Assembly (NCBI GenBank): GCA_947561715.1
Contig: OX387201.1
Location: 19,854,001-19,918,000, forward strand
Source of the DNA: Ascidia mentula
Taxonomy: Eukaryota > Chordata > Ascidiacea > Phlebobranchia > Ascidiidae
Length of the DNA: 64,000 bases
Direction of reading: 5' to 3'
Shown here: positions 1-10,822 of the stretch, piece after piece
Numbering within the stretch: the first letter of the stretch is position 1
Layout: each line of letters starts with the position of its first letter
Notes under the pieces: generated by a model
Told to the model about the DNA's origin: nothing
The model's database searches: none
The model's input: only the letters and a program-made list of their open reading frames with translations
Program-made: the position numbers and the translations under genes

Positions 1-306
1 AGCTTCTGATGTAGAACGAGGTTTTCGAGAACGAAACTTTTATAAAATAAATAAACCTGATCTGTTTATTTCTTTAATTGAGTGCATGCTGATAAAATTT
101 GTTTTCTGTACAAAAATTTTTGGTATCTGGTTTTGAAAATGTGACCTTCATTTGACCTTAATCCAACACTGATTTTGTGTTAAGAATCCAAACTTACGTC
201 ACGAGAAGAAAGAAACCTGCTTCGCAAGTTAAAACCTCGCGGCCAATTTCAAGTGGAGTCGAGTCGGGAATTGGAAAGTTGTTACAACGCTACATAAAGT
301 AAGAAC
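1..306. other. 5' flank of the fucosyltransferase gene
   Basis: AT-rich sequence ahead of the first coding exon at 307. No convincing coding exon, repeat or core promoter was recognised. It probably contains the 5' UTR and promoter of the fucosyltransferase, but no TATA box at a convincing distance can be pointed to. Confidence 0.4.
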
Positions 307-3300
307 ATGCGGACGTGCACAGCAACCTTCAAGCTGTGGAGTTTTCTGTTAATTTTCATGCTGTTCACGTTGGCTTACTATTCTATCACCGTGCGGTACC
401 CTATCATGGTTAGGAAGCTAAAGGAGCATAACTTAAATACTTCAAGCAGTTTCAAGGTGAGTTGCACGTTTCAAGGTGAGTTGGACGTTTTTAGCTCTAG
501 TTTAATTGCAAGACAAACTTCGGCACTTTTCTTCCAGTATAAAGTTTAGTCTTTACATAGGGAAGGCCATAACTAAGATTATCATTAGTGCAACTATTAT
601 ATCAATGTTCAGCAGCTTGACTTACGTAGTCACACTATTTAAAGCAATCTTGGCACCCAATTTTTCATAATATTAATGTTTTTGAAGTAAGTACGTAGAT
701 TGCACAACGCGTGTCAATGCCAATCTTCCATTGTAAACGCAACCAGGTTGAAATTCAGCACATGTAGCTTTATCCTTGCACGCACTTGATGTACGACACG
801 GGCCACGTTCTCGTTCTGTTTACGTCTGCACGTCAAGAAACGTGAACTGCCGTGCCCTCCGGATATCCACGCACACGTGACCTTTTACTAAACACCAGAT
901 TGAATTAGAGTTGTTTCAAATACGACTTTACTGAACATTTCTTCGTATGAGGCTTGGATTTCTTGTGGTTGTGGTGCAGATAATGGACTTTATGTTTTGG
1001 TATTCAAATATATTATCCCTCGTACGAATGTACTCCATAAACTGTCCGTTATGTAAAGCAGAGGCTTTTATATATATAGATGTAGCTTTGCTTTAAGATA
1101 TAGCAATGATTAGAAGCAATGGTTGGTTACACAAGTAACGCTGTGCAAGCAAAGTGCTTGTAATATCATTAGACGCAGTATTGCATTTTTAGGTGCCTTT
1201 ATTGCGCAGCTTGTGCCTCAATTCAGCATTGGATTGCGTAGTATTTAATGTATGGTAACGGGGATAGTTGAGTACGATACTTGAATAAGACAATAAACTA
1301 TTTTCCGCTCCTATCCACAATCATTTTGCTTGCTCCCCAAGGGGAAGCCCCCTTGATGTAACATCTGAGGTGTTGGTTTTCTAAATCACGTGTTAACATT
1401 TGCAGGAAAGTATTGACGCCCGTGAACTTTCGACTAAAACCAAAGGTACGGAACAGGTGGGTCATCGAGGTTTGTGAAAATACGGAAATATTATTGCGGT
1501 AATTATTGCCTATCTCAGCGCGTACCTTGTTGCAAATCATTCCAAATTAGCACTGGTGATAAACGCGGTAGTGTTCGAAACGTCTGCTCAATAAAAAGCA
1601 TAATGGCTTTGGAACTTATATTCAGATTAATTCACTCCAAGTTTTCCGCACCTAATTATTAACTTTTAATAACTAAAAATAATAACTTTTATTTGTAACC
1701 ACCTTTCAATTAAGATATGCAAACACTTGTTGTCAGACAGTTCTGCTTCTTTGGTATAAACCATTCGGAATGAAAAGAAAAGACCAGATCTTGAACGGAT
1801 GTGGGGGTTGCCTGCTCACCGACGATCGAAACAAAGTAAGTATTACTTTGGTAATTATATATTCGTACTTACAAACTACAATAGCGGACAATTTAGATCA
1901 AACCAACTTGACAAATTGAACGAAATAAGAAAATTCACGGTGAGGCTTGAACTCACGACCCATTGCACATTGGGTATCTACTTAATTTTCATGAGAAAAC
2001 ATTTCACTGAGTGCAAATATGTGACGATACGCTGGTTGCAACACACATATGTAACACATTTGCCACTCTTACCAGCAGAAGAGAGTGGTTTAGTTAAGGG
2101 AATTCAGCCTCCGGGACAATCCATTAAGGCAGCTGTAGCCACTATTACTATTCCACGTACTGACCCCAATCGGATTTTCTTGGTTATTTGCAACCAGACC
2201 AAAACCGGGCTTATGGCTACCAACCGATCTTTAGCTCCACCTACCGCAACATGTAATACTATTTTTGTTATCACGTTTTTTTCTGCCTCCACTCCCTTTA
2301 CAAAACTGAAGCAATTTTCAACTTTTAACTCAAAAACCACTTTTGTCAAAGAAAAAAGCTTTGCCTTAAAAAAGCTTTGAAATAAAAAGGTGAATTTTGT
2401 CAAAATAACATTTAGTGCTGAATTTTAACCTTTATAATTTTCACCTGTTCAACTGTGTTTGTGTCACAGTTAATAGGGGACGGGGTGAAAGTGGTGGTGA
2501 TGCATTATCGTGAATTCAACATCTCTGATCTTCCGAGAGAAAGGTGAGATTGAAAAAATGAAACGTCACAACCCAACACAAAACTTCATGCCAGTCGAAC
2601 TTGTTTCTGTTGCTTCTTGTCGGTTGAAAACAAGCAGCGAGCTGCTATAAATTATGGCATAAACTTCTGTAGTGAAATCCTGGAACTGACAAGAAGACCA
2701 GTGCAAATTTCACAGTGTACCTTTATTAAACATTTTAAACTATTTTCCAACAAACAATCAAAAAAAGCGCGCCATGAAACAAATCAAAAAAAGTAGAATT
2801 AATGCCACAATCGTGACCAGGACCAGCAGTCCTGTGGGCATACAATTGGAACGAATCGGGCCCTGCAGTTTACCAAGGAGAATAAAAAAAGTCAATGCTG
2901 CGTTCGTTTAGAGCAGTGGTGATGCCGGGTAGATGGGCGATAGTGGTAAATTTGGAGGAAGAAAGTGCGATGTGAAAATAAATAACTTAGTTTTTTATGC
3001 AACGCTGCAATTTATTGATATTACGCTTTAAAAATAGTAGTGACGGTTAAAAGTCCATAGTGGGACTTACACGCCAGAAACGATATCCAGACACCGGGAG
3101 GAGTAGGCCATATCTCAATTATTCGTTCCTGGACCTACAAGGTCAAGAAATATTACCAGCTTATCCGAAAAACGTTCAACCAATTCTGTAACACAAACAT
3201 TGGTTGTTTGGTGTTGGTTAGCTGTGATACGATTACATTTTTTACTGGGTTTCAAAAAAGAGAGTGTATTGTATTAAAGGTGCATTTTAACTGTAATGTA

Positions 3301-4338
3301 ATCGGGGGTATTACCAGTAAAACTAAGACACAAAAGTTTCATTATAAAGTTGAATATAAGTAATAAAGTTAAAACTTGCATTTAGTCCATGTGCCAACAA
3401 GTTGATAAAAACTTTTCTAGGTCTGCAAATCATTTGTACGCGTGGTGGGCGATGGAAAGTCCGATTACGATCAGGAATTCATTTGATATGAATCGGTTGA
3501 ATGGAATATTTAATCTATCCATCACACACAGGTATTAAAATAATTTATATGTGTGAAAGGTTGTAATAAACAGGAGACAAAAGTATTGCATTTTCTTTTC
3601 TATAAAACTAGGAGGAATTCTGACGTTTGGTCGCCATACGCGAGCTCAACGAGTTCTTATTTGATGATAAACAAGGGAAGCAAACCAAAGAACGTTGAAG
3701 AATTGGACGCACTCATCAAGGAGAAAACACACCTTGCTTTGTGGGTGGTTTCAAACTGCAACATAAACCGAGGTGCGATTGATCGAATGAGATACGCGAC
3801 AAGAATGATGCAAGCCGGCTTCAATCTCACATTCGGTGGAAAATGTAGCGGCAGCAAAGTTCGACGGGAGTTCAACAACACCAAGTTTAAATTTTACTTG
3901 GCGTTTGAGAACAGCTGGGGATGCAAGGATTACATCACTGAGAAATTTTGGCAAAACTCCCTTGCATCCATGACTGTGCCCGTTGTGCTCGGCGCTCCCA
4001 AGGCTGACTACGAAGCTGTGGCTCCTCCTAACTCCTTCATCTACGCTCAGGACTTCCCAACTCCTGAAGATCTTGTAAAATATTTGGAATACTTGAACAG
4101 AAACGACGAGGAATATAAAAAGTATCTCCAGTGGATGACTATGGACATTTCAAAAATGCCACTTTACCAGCAGCAGACGAACTTCTGTGGGCTGTGTTCA
4201 TTTGTAAAAGGCCTTAAAAGAGGGATTGATGATAGTTTACTTCCAGTAAATAGCACTTTATCACATCACCGGTTTTCCCCGAAATCCTGGTTTTACGGAA
4301 CTGAGAATAGGGCTTGCCTTTGGCCATCTAGATGGTAA
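307..4338 (+). CDS. Alpha-1,3-fucosyltransferase (GT10 family), six exons, complete
   Basis: Exons: 307-456, 1406-1445, 1741-1835, 2470-2543, 3421-3531 and 3612-4338. Each junction has GT-AG sites and matching phase, giving 1197 nt or 398 residues, normal for the family. The product should transfer fucose from GDP-fucose to N-acetylglucosamine on Golgi glycoproteins or glycolipids. The N-terminus is a short cytosolic stretch and one membrane segment (about residues 11-27), as in type II Golgi enzymes. A stem follows, then VLLLWYKPFG, CGGC..TDDR, the VVVMHYREF stretch, AWWAMESP, RRNSDVWSPY, and the GT10 signature FENSWGCKDYITEKFW followed by VPVVLGAP. The C-terminus keeps the usual Cys pair (FCGLC). 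Exon 1 has two AG|GTGAGT donors 19 nt apart, and only the first keeps the frame. The exact acceptor specificity cannot be read from sequence. Confidence 0.9.
1927..1985 (-). repeat. SINE fragment (tRNA B-box-like) in fucosyltransferase intron 3
   Basis: On the minus strand the piece reads like the T-arm of a tRNA (GTGAGTTCAAGCCTC). It matches the better preserved SINE heads near 50660 and 50970. No A box or full cloverleaf is visible, so it is a 3'-side fragment of a tRNA-headed SINE and not a tRNA gene. Confidence 0.5.
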
Positions 4339-4382
4339 ACACATTGCTGCACCTCAGCACTTTGGCAAGAAGAGTGCTTGCC

Positions 4383-4388
4383 AATAAA
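4383..4388 (+). other. Poly(A) signal AATAAA of the fucosyltransferase gene
   Basis: A canonical AATAAA lies about 45 nt after the stop codon at 4336-4338. It is the first such hexamer downstream of the last exon, so it is the likely 3'-end signal. Confidence 0.55.
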
Positions 4389-4847
4389 GTGGTGATAAGC
4401 AAACTCTACTTTTGGGAAATCAGGTAACGCCTTTTGGCTTAAAAACGTTCCTTTGTACTTGGCAGCTGTTTCGCTTGCATAGACGAAAAAATTTAAATAG
4501 TTTGGGAATGAAGCTGAAAAATTTGACATTGCGAACTACTGATTGCACTGTGCACTGCTCCAACACTAGGTTTCTTTGTCTTTTGCGCAACTTTAGTGGC
4601 AATAACCTAACTATATGAAAATATAGTTTTGAGTCTGTTGTTGCATGGTAGCCTTATTATGTTTCATGTAAAAAACAACCTTAAATAGAAACATGGCCGT
4701 TATTCTAGTGTTAATTATAGAGTAGTTTGCTAGTATGGATTAACAGACAACAACTTGCATTCATTCATTTAGTTGTTGTTTGGAAATGAACAAATGTACT
4801 TTTTGTGCCCTGTATCAAACCTGATTTCCATATTTTGTGCACATTCA

Positions 4848-5062
4848 CCTACTCATTGACCATCCACCCAGTTATAAACCATCCACCTACTTTTTGACCA
4901 TCCGCCCAGGTTTAGACAATCCATATAAAAATCCCTTATTGACCGTCCACCTACTCATTGACCATCAAGACACATATTGGCCATCCACCTATATATTGAC
5001 CACACACCTACAAGATGACCATCCACCTACATCTAGCTACTTATTGACCATCCATCAGTCTG
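4848..5062. repeat. Imperfect minisatellite, unit about 16-24 bp (TTGACCATCCACCTAC core)
   Basis: About ten irregular copies of a core close to TTGACCATCCACCTAC occur in a row, with unit lengths varying by several bases and many substitutions. One frame stays open across it, but the peptide is only the translated repeat. The array separates the convergent 3' ends of the fucosyltransferase and the TPR gene. Nothing else is visible in 4389-5370. Confidence 0.8.
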
Positions 5063-5370
5063 TTTAACCAGCAAAATACTAAAATTCAAATTGTAATTTG
5101 TAATGTACACACACATGACAAAAAAACGCAAATGTAAGATACACAACACAAGGCGGTGGTCACAAAAAATTATTTACCCAAGCATGCATTTTGAACAGTC
5201 ACAATTATAATTTACTATTTACATAGGAATGCGACAGCAAAGAAAGTTTGGAAATACAAATCTGATTACTTAATGGCATGTACACTGCCAGACAACAACA
5301 AAGACAAAGTACTAACATTGATTGTTGTTTCAGTACAATACAAGGAAAAGTACATATCCATGTCCATCGC

Positions 5371-8300
5371 TCAATGTTTTACTGCAAAACAATATTTATG
5401 CTTTCTTGTTTTACTAATGGTATAAACTCTTTGTTTGCCCACTAGCTTTTTGCATTTTTTAGCTTTTTTATTGATTGGTGTTTTCATTTTTAGTCGTTCA
5501 TATGCACATTGGAGGTTTTTCAGTGCTTGCACGCTGTTGCTATTTGCAAGTTGACATTGACCAATAGTAAAATAGCAAAACGCCCGATAGTAAATATTGG
5601 TTTTGTTCAAAAATTTGAGACAAGCAAGAGAATGGTGTAAAGCATTAGTAAAGTCCCCCCAGGCAAGGTAAGCTGCTCCCAACACTGCATTACAACTTGC
5701 AACAAGTTTCAAACATCTCCTATCATTTGAAGTGGAAAAAACTTTTCTTGTAAATTTAAGTGGCTTTTTCACATTTTTCACTTGCTTTAATTTGTAATAG
5801 CAGCAAGCTAATGTGACAGGCAACTCAATGGCACCAGGGAGAGACTGAGCATCATCCAATGAATGTACTTTGTGTCTATGTTTAAGTATTGAAAAACATA
5901 TCTCCAAACATTGTGCTGCTTTGTGGTAAAGACCTTGTGCAAAAAGGGTGTTTCCACTCTTACTGGTCATCTCATAGAGCTCATCCAAATATTCGAAATT
6001 CTTTGCTTTCATCCATTGTTTACTTGCTGCCGAAAAGTGTTTTACGAACTGCTCATGGTTGTTTTCACCACTGTGAAGTTTCCCCACACCAAAATTACAA
6101 TGTGCCACAATGTCACAGTCACAGTCATGAACAGGTTTCTCATTGCTATGTAAGACAGCCAATCCTTTATTGAACCACTCAACTGCACTTAAAAGGTGTT
6201 TCAGTTCACAGAAGCAGAGACATACAGAAAGGTTGGTCTGAGCTGTTTCGCAATAATTGATATGCTTTTTACATCTATTTTCATTTCTAATCTTTTTGGT
6301 GTACAATATATCACTTATTTCTGTGAGTTGGAATTGCAAGATCATCAACCATTCGGAATGATCTGTTTTTCTAAAAAAATCATTTGCTTTTGCTAAAAAA
6401 TTGACACATAAATCATATTTCCCTGTCTGAATATAAATATGGATGATGTGTGTGTAACATGTTCCGATACTGGCCATGTCATCACTTGTATGTTCTGGTA
6501 GAGCCAAAAACTGAACCAGGGCTGCTTCCAATGAGGGAAGTGCCATGCTATTGTCAGAGAGGTCACCCACAGCTATTTCTAATTTACATTGTCCCAGTTT
6601 TCGGTGATCAAGAATGGCTGGGTTATTTTGCATTATCTCTGCACATTGTACATAGTATGGAACGGCTTCACTGTCTTCATTCCAGTTTGAGAATTGTTTT
6701 GCAAGCTTGTAAGAATATTCCAACTTTTTGGTAGCTGTTTCTGCTACCATTGTCAAGTTATGCAGCAACTCCTCTTTTCTTTTCTTGTACAGTTGTTGAA
6801 TGGAGCTGCAAAACATTCTATCCTTTTTATACTTCTCTAAATCTAGCTGCAGCAAGTAGGATTCCTCAAGAAGTTTATTCTGTCCCTGTTTAATCAAAGC
6901 ATTTCCTACATTCCTTAAGTTATCAAGCAAATCATCCACAAACTCCTCACTTTTGTTTATTTTAAGTAGCATGCTCAGCAAGGTGTCATTGATAAACTTT
7001 GTTTTCTGTAAGTGTTTAACAGAATTATCAAAATGTCTCATGGAAACTTCTAGTTTGTTCTTTTGCCAATAAATCTCACCAAGTTGGTTGTGACATACTG
7101 CCATGAATCAATTCCAGAGATTCTGATGATTAGAATTCTTACTTTGCTTTGTTACTATGATGAATGTCAGTGTTTTCAGATAGCCAGACAATGCCAAGCC
7201 GTCTTTTTGCAGCTTGTAAGCACATGCAGCTTTTCGCATAAGGCACATTACAAGCTTTTCATCACTTGGCAAAAACAAGTCTTGCTGTGCCATACTTTCA
7301 TAAAGATCATAATATTTTGCTGCCTCTTGGTAGTTCTGTATTTCATCGAGGGCTTCAGCTAAATGAAAAACTGTGCACTGCTTTTCTTCTATGGATGTTG
7401 TGGTTTCCAGTAAAGTTTTCTTCCTCTTTATTGCCTGTTTCACATGTGCAATGTATGAAGATTTGTTAATATCATCTACTGATGTTAGCTCTTTGCCGTT
7501 TATTTGTAAGTTTTTCTGAATCATGTTGTTTCTTGTCAAGCTCAATGCTGATTTTAGTTTTTAGTTTTTTTATCATATTTTTCGTAGTTAATTTTTCGCC
7601 AGCGTGCACTTGCTTCTTCAAAGTGATATAAACTCAACTCGTAGTTTTCTTTGATAAAGTGAAGCAAACACAGTCCCTTATGGCATTTGGCAATGTGTAT
7701 GTTGTCTAAGTAATCTAACTTGAAAGGTTCTTGTCTCTTTAAAAGGACAGAATAATGAGCCAAAGCACTTCCAAAATAAAACATTGATTCTGGTATGTTC
7801 TCACATTTATGTTGACAGCAAGCAATTTTAACTTTGGTCATCACAAATACTTGTATTTTGAGAGGAACCAATTTGTTTTCATACATGCTAAGGAATTCCT
7901 GATAATATTTCAATGCCTTGCAATGATTTTGGGTCCTTTTGAAACAATTGGCAAGTTTTAAAACTTGCTGGTGTTTTTTTGCTATATCTTTTATCTTTGG
8001 GTTTTTAGTAAGGCGCAGAATCTTCTTCCTAATAACAATTTCCATTTCAAGGTATTTCTTTTCAAGGGAAGTATTCGGTTCTTTATACTGAGCTTCATGT
8101 ACTGCTTTTTCAATAGTCCTAGCAACAGCTGAAAAACACAAAGTTAGTCTCTATGAAGAAGCATCTAACTTTGTAAAACTTATGCACTTATTATAATTAA
8201 AAGTATTTTTTGTTGCCTGTGAAAGTTACTTTATAATATTAACGTTTAGAGAGAAACTAGGTAATCATACAATTATTGCCTTTTTAATATTTTTAGGGCT

Positions 8301-10122
8301 ATGTAGCACTTGTTTCCTTACTTTCCAAGGTAATGCTGCAGTTTGGAAGTCTTTGTGCAATTTCAAAGATCTGTAATGCTTTTTCGTACTGTTTTTGAGT
8401 ATAGTGAAGGTAAAACATTGTGTGAAGACAATACATTCTTTCTTCAACAAAATCCTCAGGCAACTGCTGTAGGAGCCTCTTGCCTTCTTCAATAGCTTTA
8501 TTGTATCTTCTTAACCAATAGAGAATAGTCAGTCTGTTGAACTTTCCCAGATCAAATATGGGTTGATCCTCATCTACTGAACAAGCTGATTTCACCAATG
8601 ATTGTAATTGTAAAAGTGAATCAAAAAATTCTTCACTTCTCTTGTCTCCCAACATGTGAAGTATTTTATATGCCTCAGACCAATTCATTGCATCAAACTG
8701 ACCTTTTCTTTTTGTGTAAAGTCTAAGGCGTGCTTCACAAGCAAAAGACAAAGCTAACAGAATATATTCCATTTGTGTTTTGTTGATAATATTCTTCTTC
8801 TCCAACTCACGTACACTCTCAAAAGATGAAGAAGGTGCAACGTCATGTATTTTGCCCAGAGCAGCAACAAAGACACTTGTACTGCGATAAATAAAACGCT
8901 TCACATCAAACTCCTTTGATTCCATTATTGATTGTAAATCATAGAATTCAATTGTCTTGTGAAAGTCAGAAAATGAGGCTGGGGGATTAAATTTTTGAAA
9001 ATCTCTTTCTATGCTTTTTTGTATGTGAGTATTTTTTTCCTCGGCTGTTTTGCTGTTCATACTGTGAAGCTTGTATTTTTTGTAAATTGCTTTTGAGCCA
9101 TAAACAAAGCAAGAGTTTTCGAGAACCTCATCCAAATGATATCCATTTTTGATTGCTACATCACTCTTTAGATATTCAAGCATTCCGGACACTGGTTGAA
9201 TTAACTCAGTTCTCCACGGTTTATCTTCAGTTTCATCTCTTCCAAGTGGAAATTTTGATGCATAAGGAACCATGCCATCGAATGAGACACCTCTTGGTGT
9301 GTGTTTGTCGAAAAACCAATTGTTTTCTTTAACTTTCCAGTCATTAATGTGTGGAATTGTTGCACAAGGAACAATGGTTTCACCCAAGTTAATGATGATT
9401 ATGTGAAAAATAACTGAAACCCATCGAAAGTATTCTAGAATTTCTTCATAATCCTTTTTTTTATCGACATTATCTTCCAATAGATAGGCGTGTAAAAAAA
9501 CAGGGTATGGGGTTATTTCATTTCTTGCCAAAGATCCCATTCCCATCAGGGCATACTGACATGGTGGAGTGCCCATGACAGAAAGACAATAATCCATTAT
9601 GTCAGACATCAACGACTTGTACTCTTTGTTAATCAGTTTCTGTGTTTTTTCCATAATTTCTACAGACAATTGCACATCAAATTCTGGTTGCTGATCCAAT
9701 GACACTATTTCTTGCTGCGGATCTGGCGATATGATTTGATCAAGGGAAGCTTTTACATTTTCTCTCAAATGTTTTAGTTTTTTGGAAACATCTTTAGCTT
9801 TTTGTACCAGGTTGCTACCTGGTTTACTTGCCTTTGCAAGTTTAAGAATTTGGTGACAGAATTTTAAAAGGTCTATCTTTATTTCATCTTTATTTTCTGG
9901 TTTTCTTACAAGCGCAGCATTGAATAATATTGCACTTCTGATTAATGAAATCTTTTGGTCATATTTACAGTCGAGGTTCTCATGAAGCTTGCTGTATTCT
10001 TGAGCCAGTTTGTAGAATATTTGTGCACATTTTACTGGGTCTTTCTCCTTGCTGAATATTTTATCTATCTTCTCACACGACTCTTTTAATTCTTTCGACA
10101 ACAATTCTATGTTGTTACTCAT
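5371..10122 (-). CDS. Nucleotidyltransferase-like (DUF294/GlnD-type) and TPR repeat protein, with two apparent lesions
   Basis: The gene starts at 10122. Exon 1 is 10122-8322, a GT-AG intron follows, and coding resumes at 8128. Residues about 180-480 resemble the nucleotidyltransferase-like domain found with TPRs in many invertebrate proteins: GSLARNE at 196-202, then WFFDKHTPRGVSFDG and KFPLGRD. The usual S-D-x-E after the glycine/serine motif is replaced by PVFL, so catalysis is unlikely. The rest is TPR-type helical repeats for protein binding. The frame breaks near 7554, where a shift is needed to join the next block (7545-7111). A TGA at 7110-7108 separates that block from 7104-5371. Aligning internal repeats shows that the sequence around both breaks is itself repeat-coding, so these look like an indel and a nonsense change. 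Introns of 62 nt (7609-7548) and 45 nt (7142-7098) would also restore the frame, giving 1483 residues. Possible readings are a pseudogene, an assembly error or tiny introns. Confidence 0.75.
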
Positions 10123-10822
10123 GTTGAAAAAGATGTTCTAAAAATAATAACCAGCTATGTAGTATACAGGGTTTTGTTTTCTTAACAGAAAAATCCTTCA
10201 TTTAACAGAAGTAGAAATTTTTACCCTGACATTCTTATTATAAAGGCAGGCATAATAGAGCTTAACAAAGAAGGTTGAAATTAACTGTATCTGACCAAAC
10301 CTCCTTCCAATGAAAGCGCCTATTGTTTGTCAAATCAACGTTCTTGTTTGCCACTCGTGACTGTGGCGTCATAAGGTACATACTATGTGAAACTTTTGTG
10401 CAAACACAGACACTTTCAGTAACCTTTATGTTGTAATGAAGAAAATTTTCAATTTAATGCAAAACTTCAAGAAATAAATGATAAAAAATTGATTTTCAAC
10501 GCACAAACACTGAGTAAAGCTACATTTAAACATGATAACCTTTGATCTGAAATAATGACAACACTTCTCAATCAAACATGATTATTTAAACCTGATAAAT
10601 GTTGGCACGATGAAAACAGCAATTGCACTTTTTTCGCAAGGATTAAAAAGCAATGTTGACAAATCAACACATGAGGAATAACTTACAATGAGGTACATGA
10701 TTAGATAACGAGGTTTGATTGAAAAAAGTATGGTACACATAGGATTTTAAATCCTAAAAACAAATAATTTTGCAGTTTTGATTGCTTTAGATGAACTTTT
10801 ATGGAAAAACATGGCAGCAAGG
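10123..10822. other. Intergenic, between the TPR gene start and the AOX/XDH gene end
   Basis: AT-rich. It holds the promoter side of the TPR gene (minus strand, start at 10122) and the 3' UTR of the AOX/XDH gene (stop at 10823). No coding exon, RNA gene or repeat was recognised. Confidence 0.4.

Noticed and set aside
1799..2380. A 193-codon plus-strand open frame and its antisense partner (2403-2104)
   Set aside because: The first 12 codons are the end of a fucosyltransferase exon. After the GTAAGT donor at 1836 the frame runs through intron and SINE sequence without any domain.
7108..7110. Selenocysteine recoding of the TGA in the TPR gene
   Set aside because: TPR proteins are not known selenoproteins, the parallel repeat has no Cys at that position, and no SECIS-like hairpin was recognised in the 3' flank.
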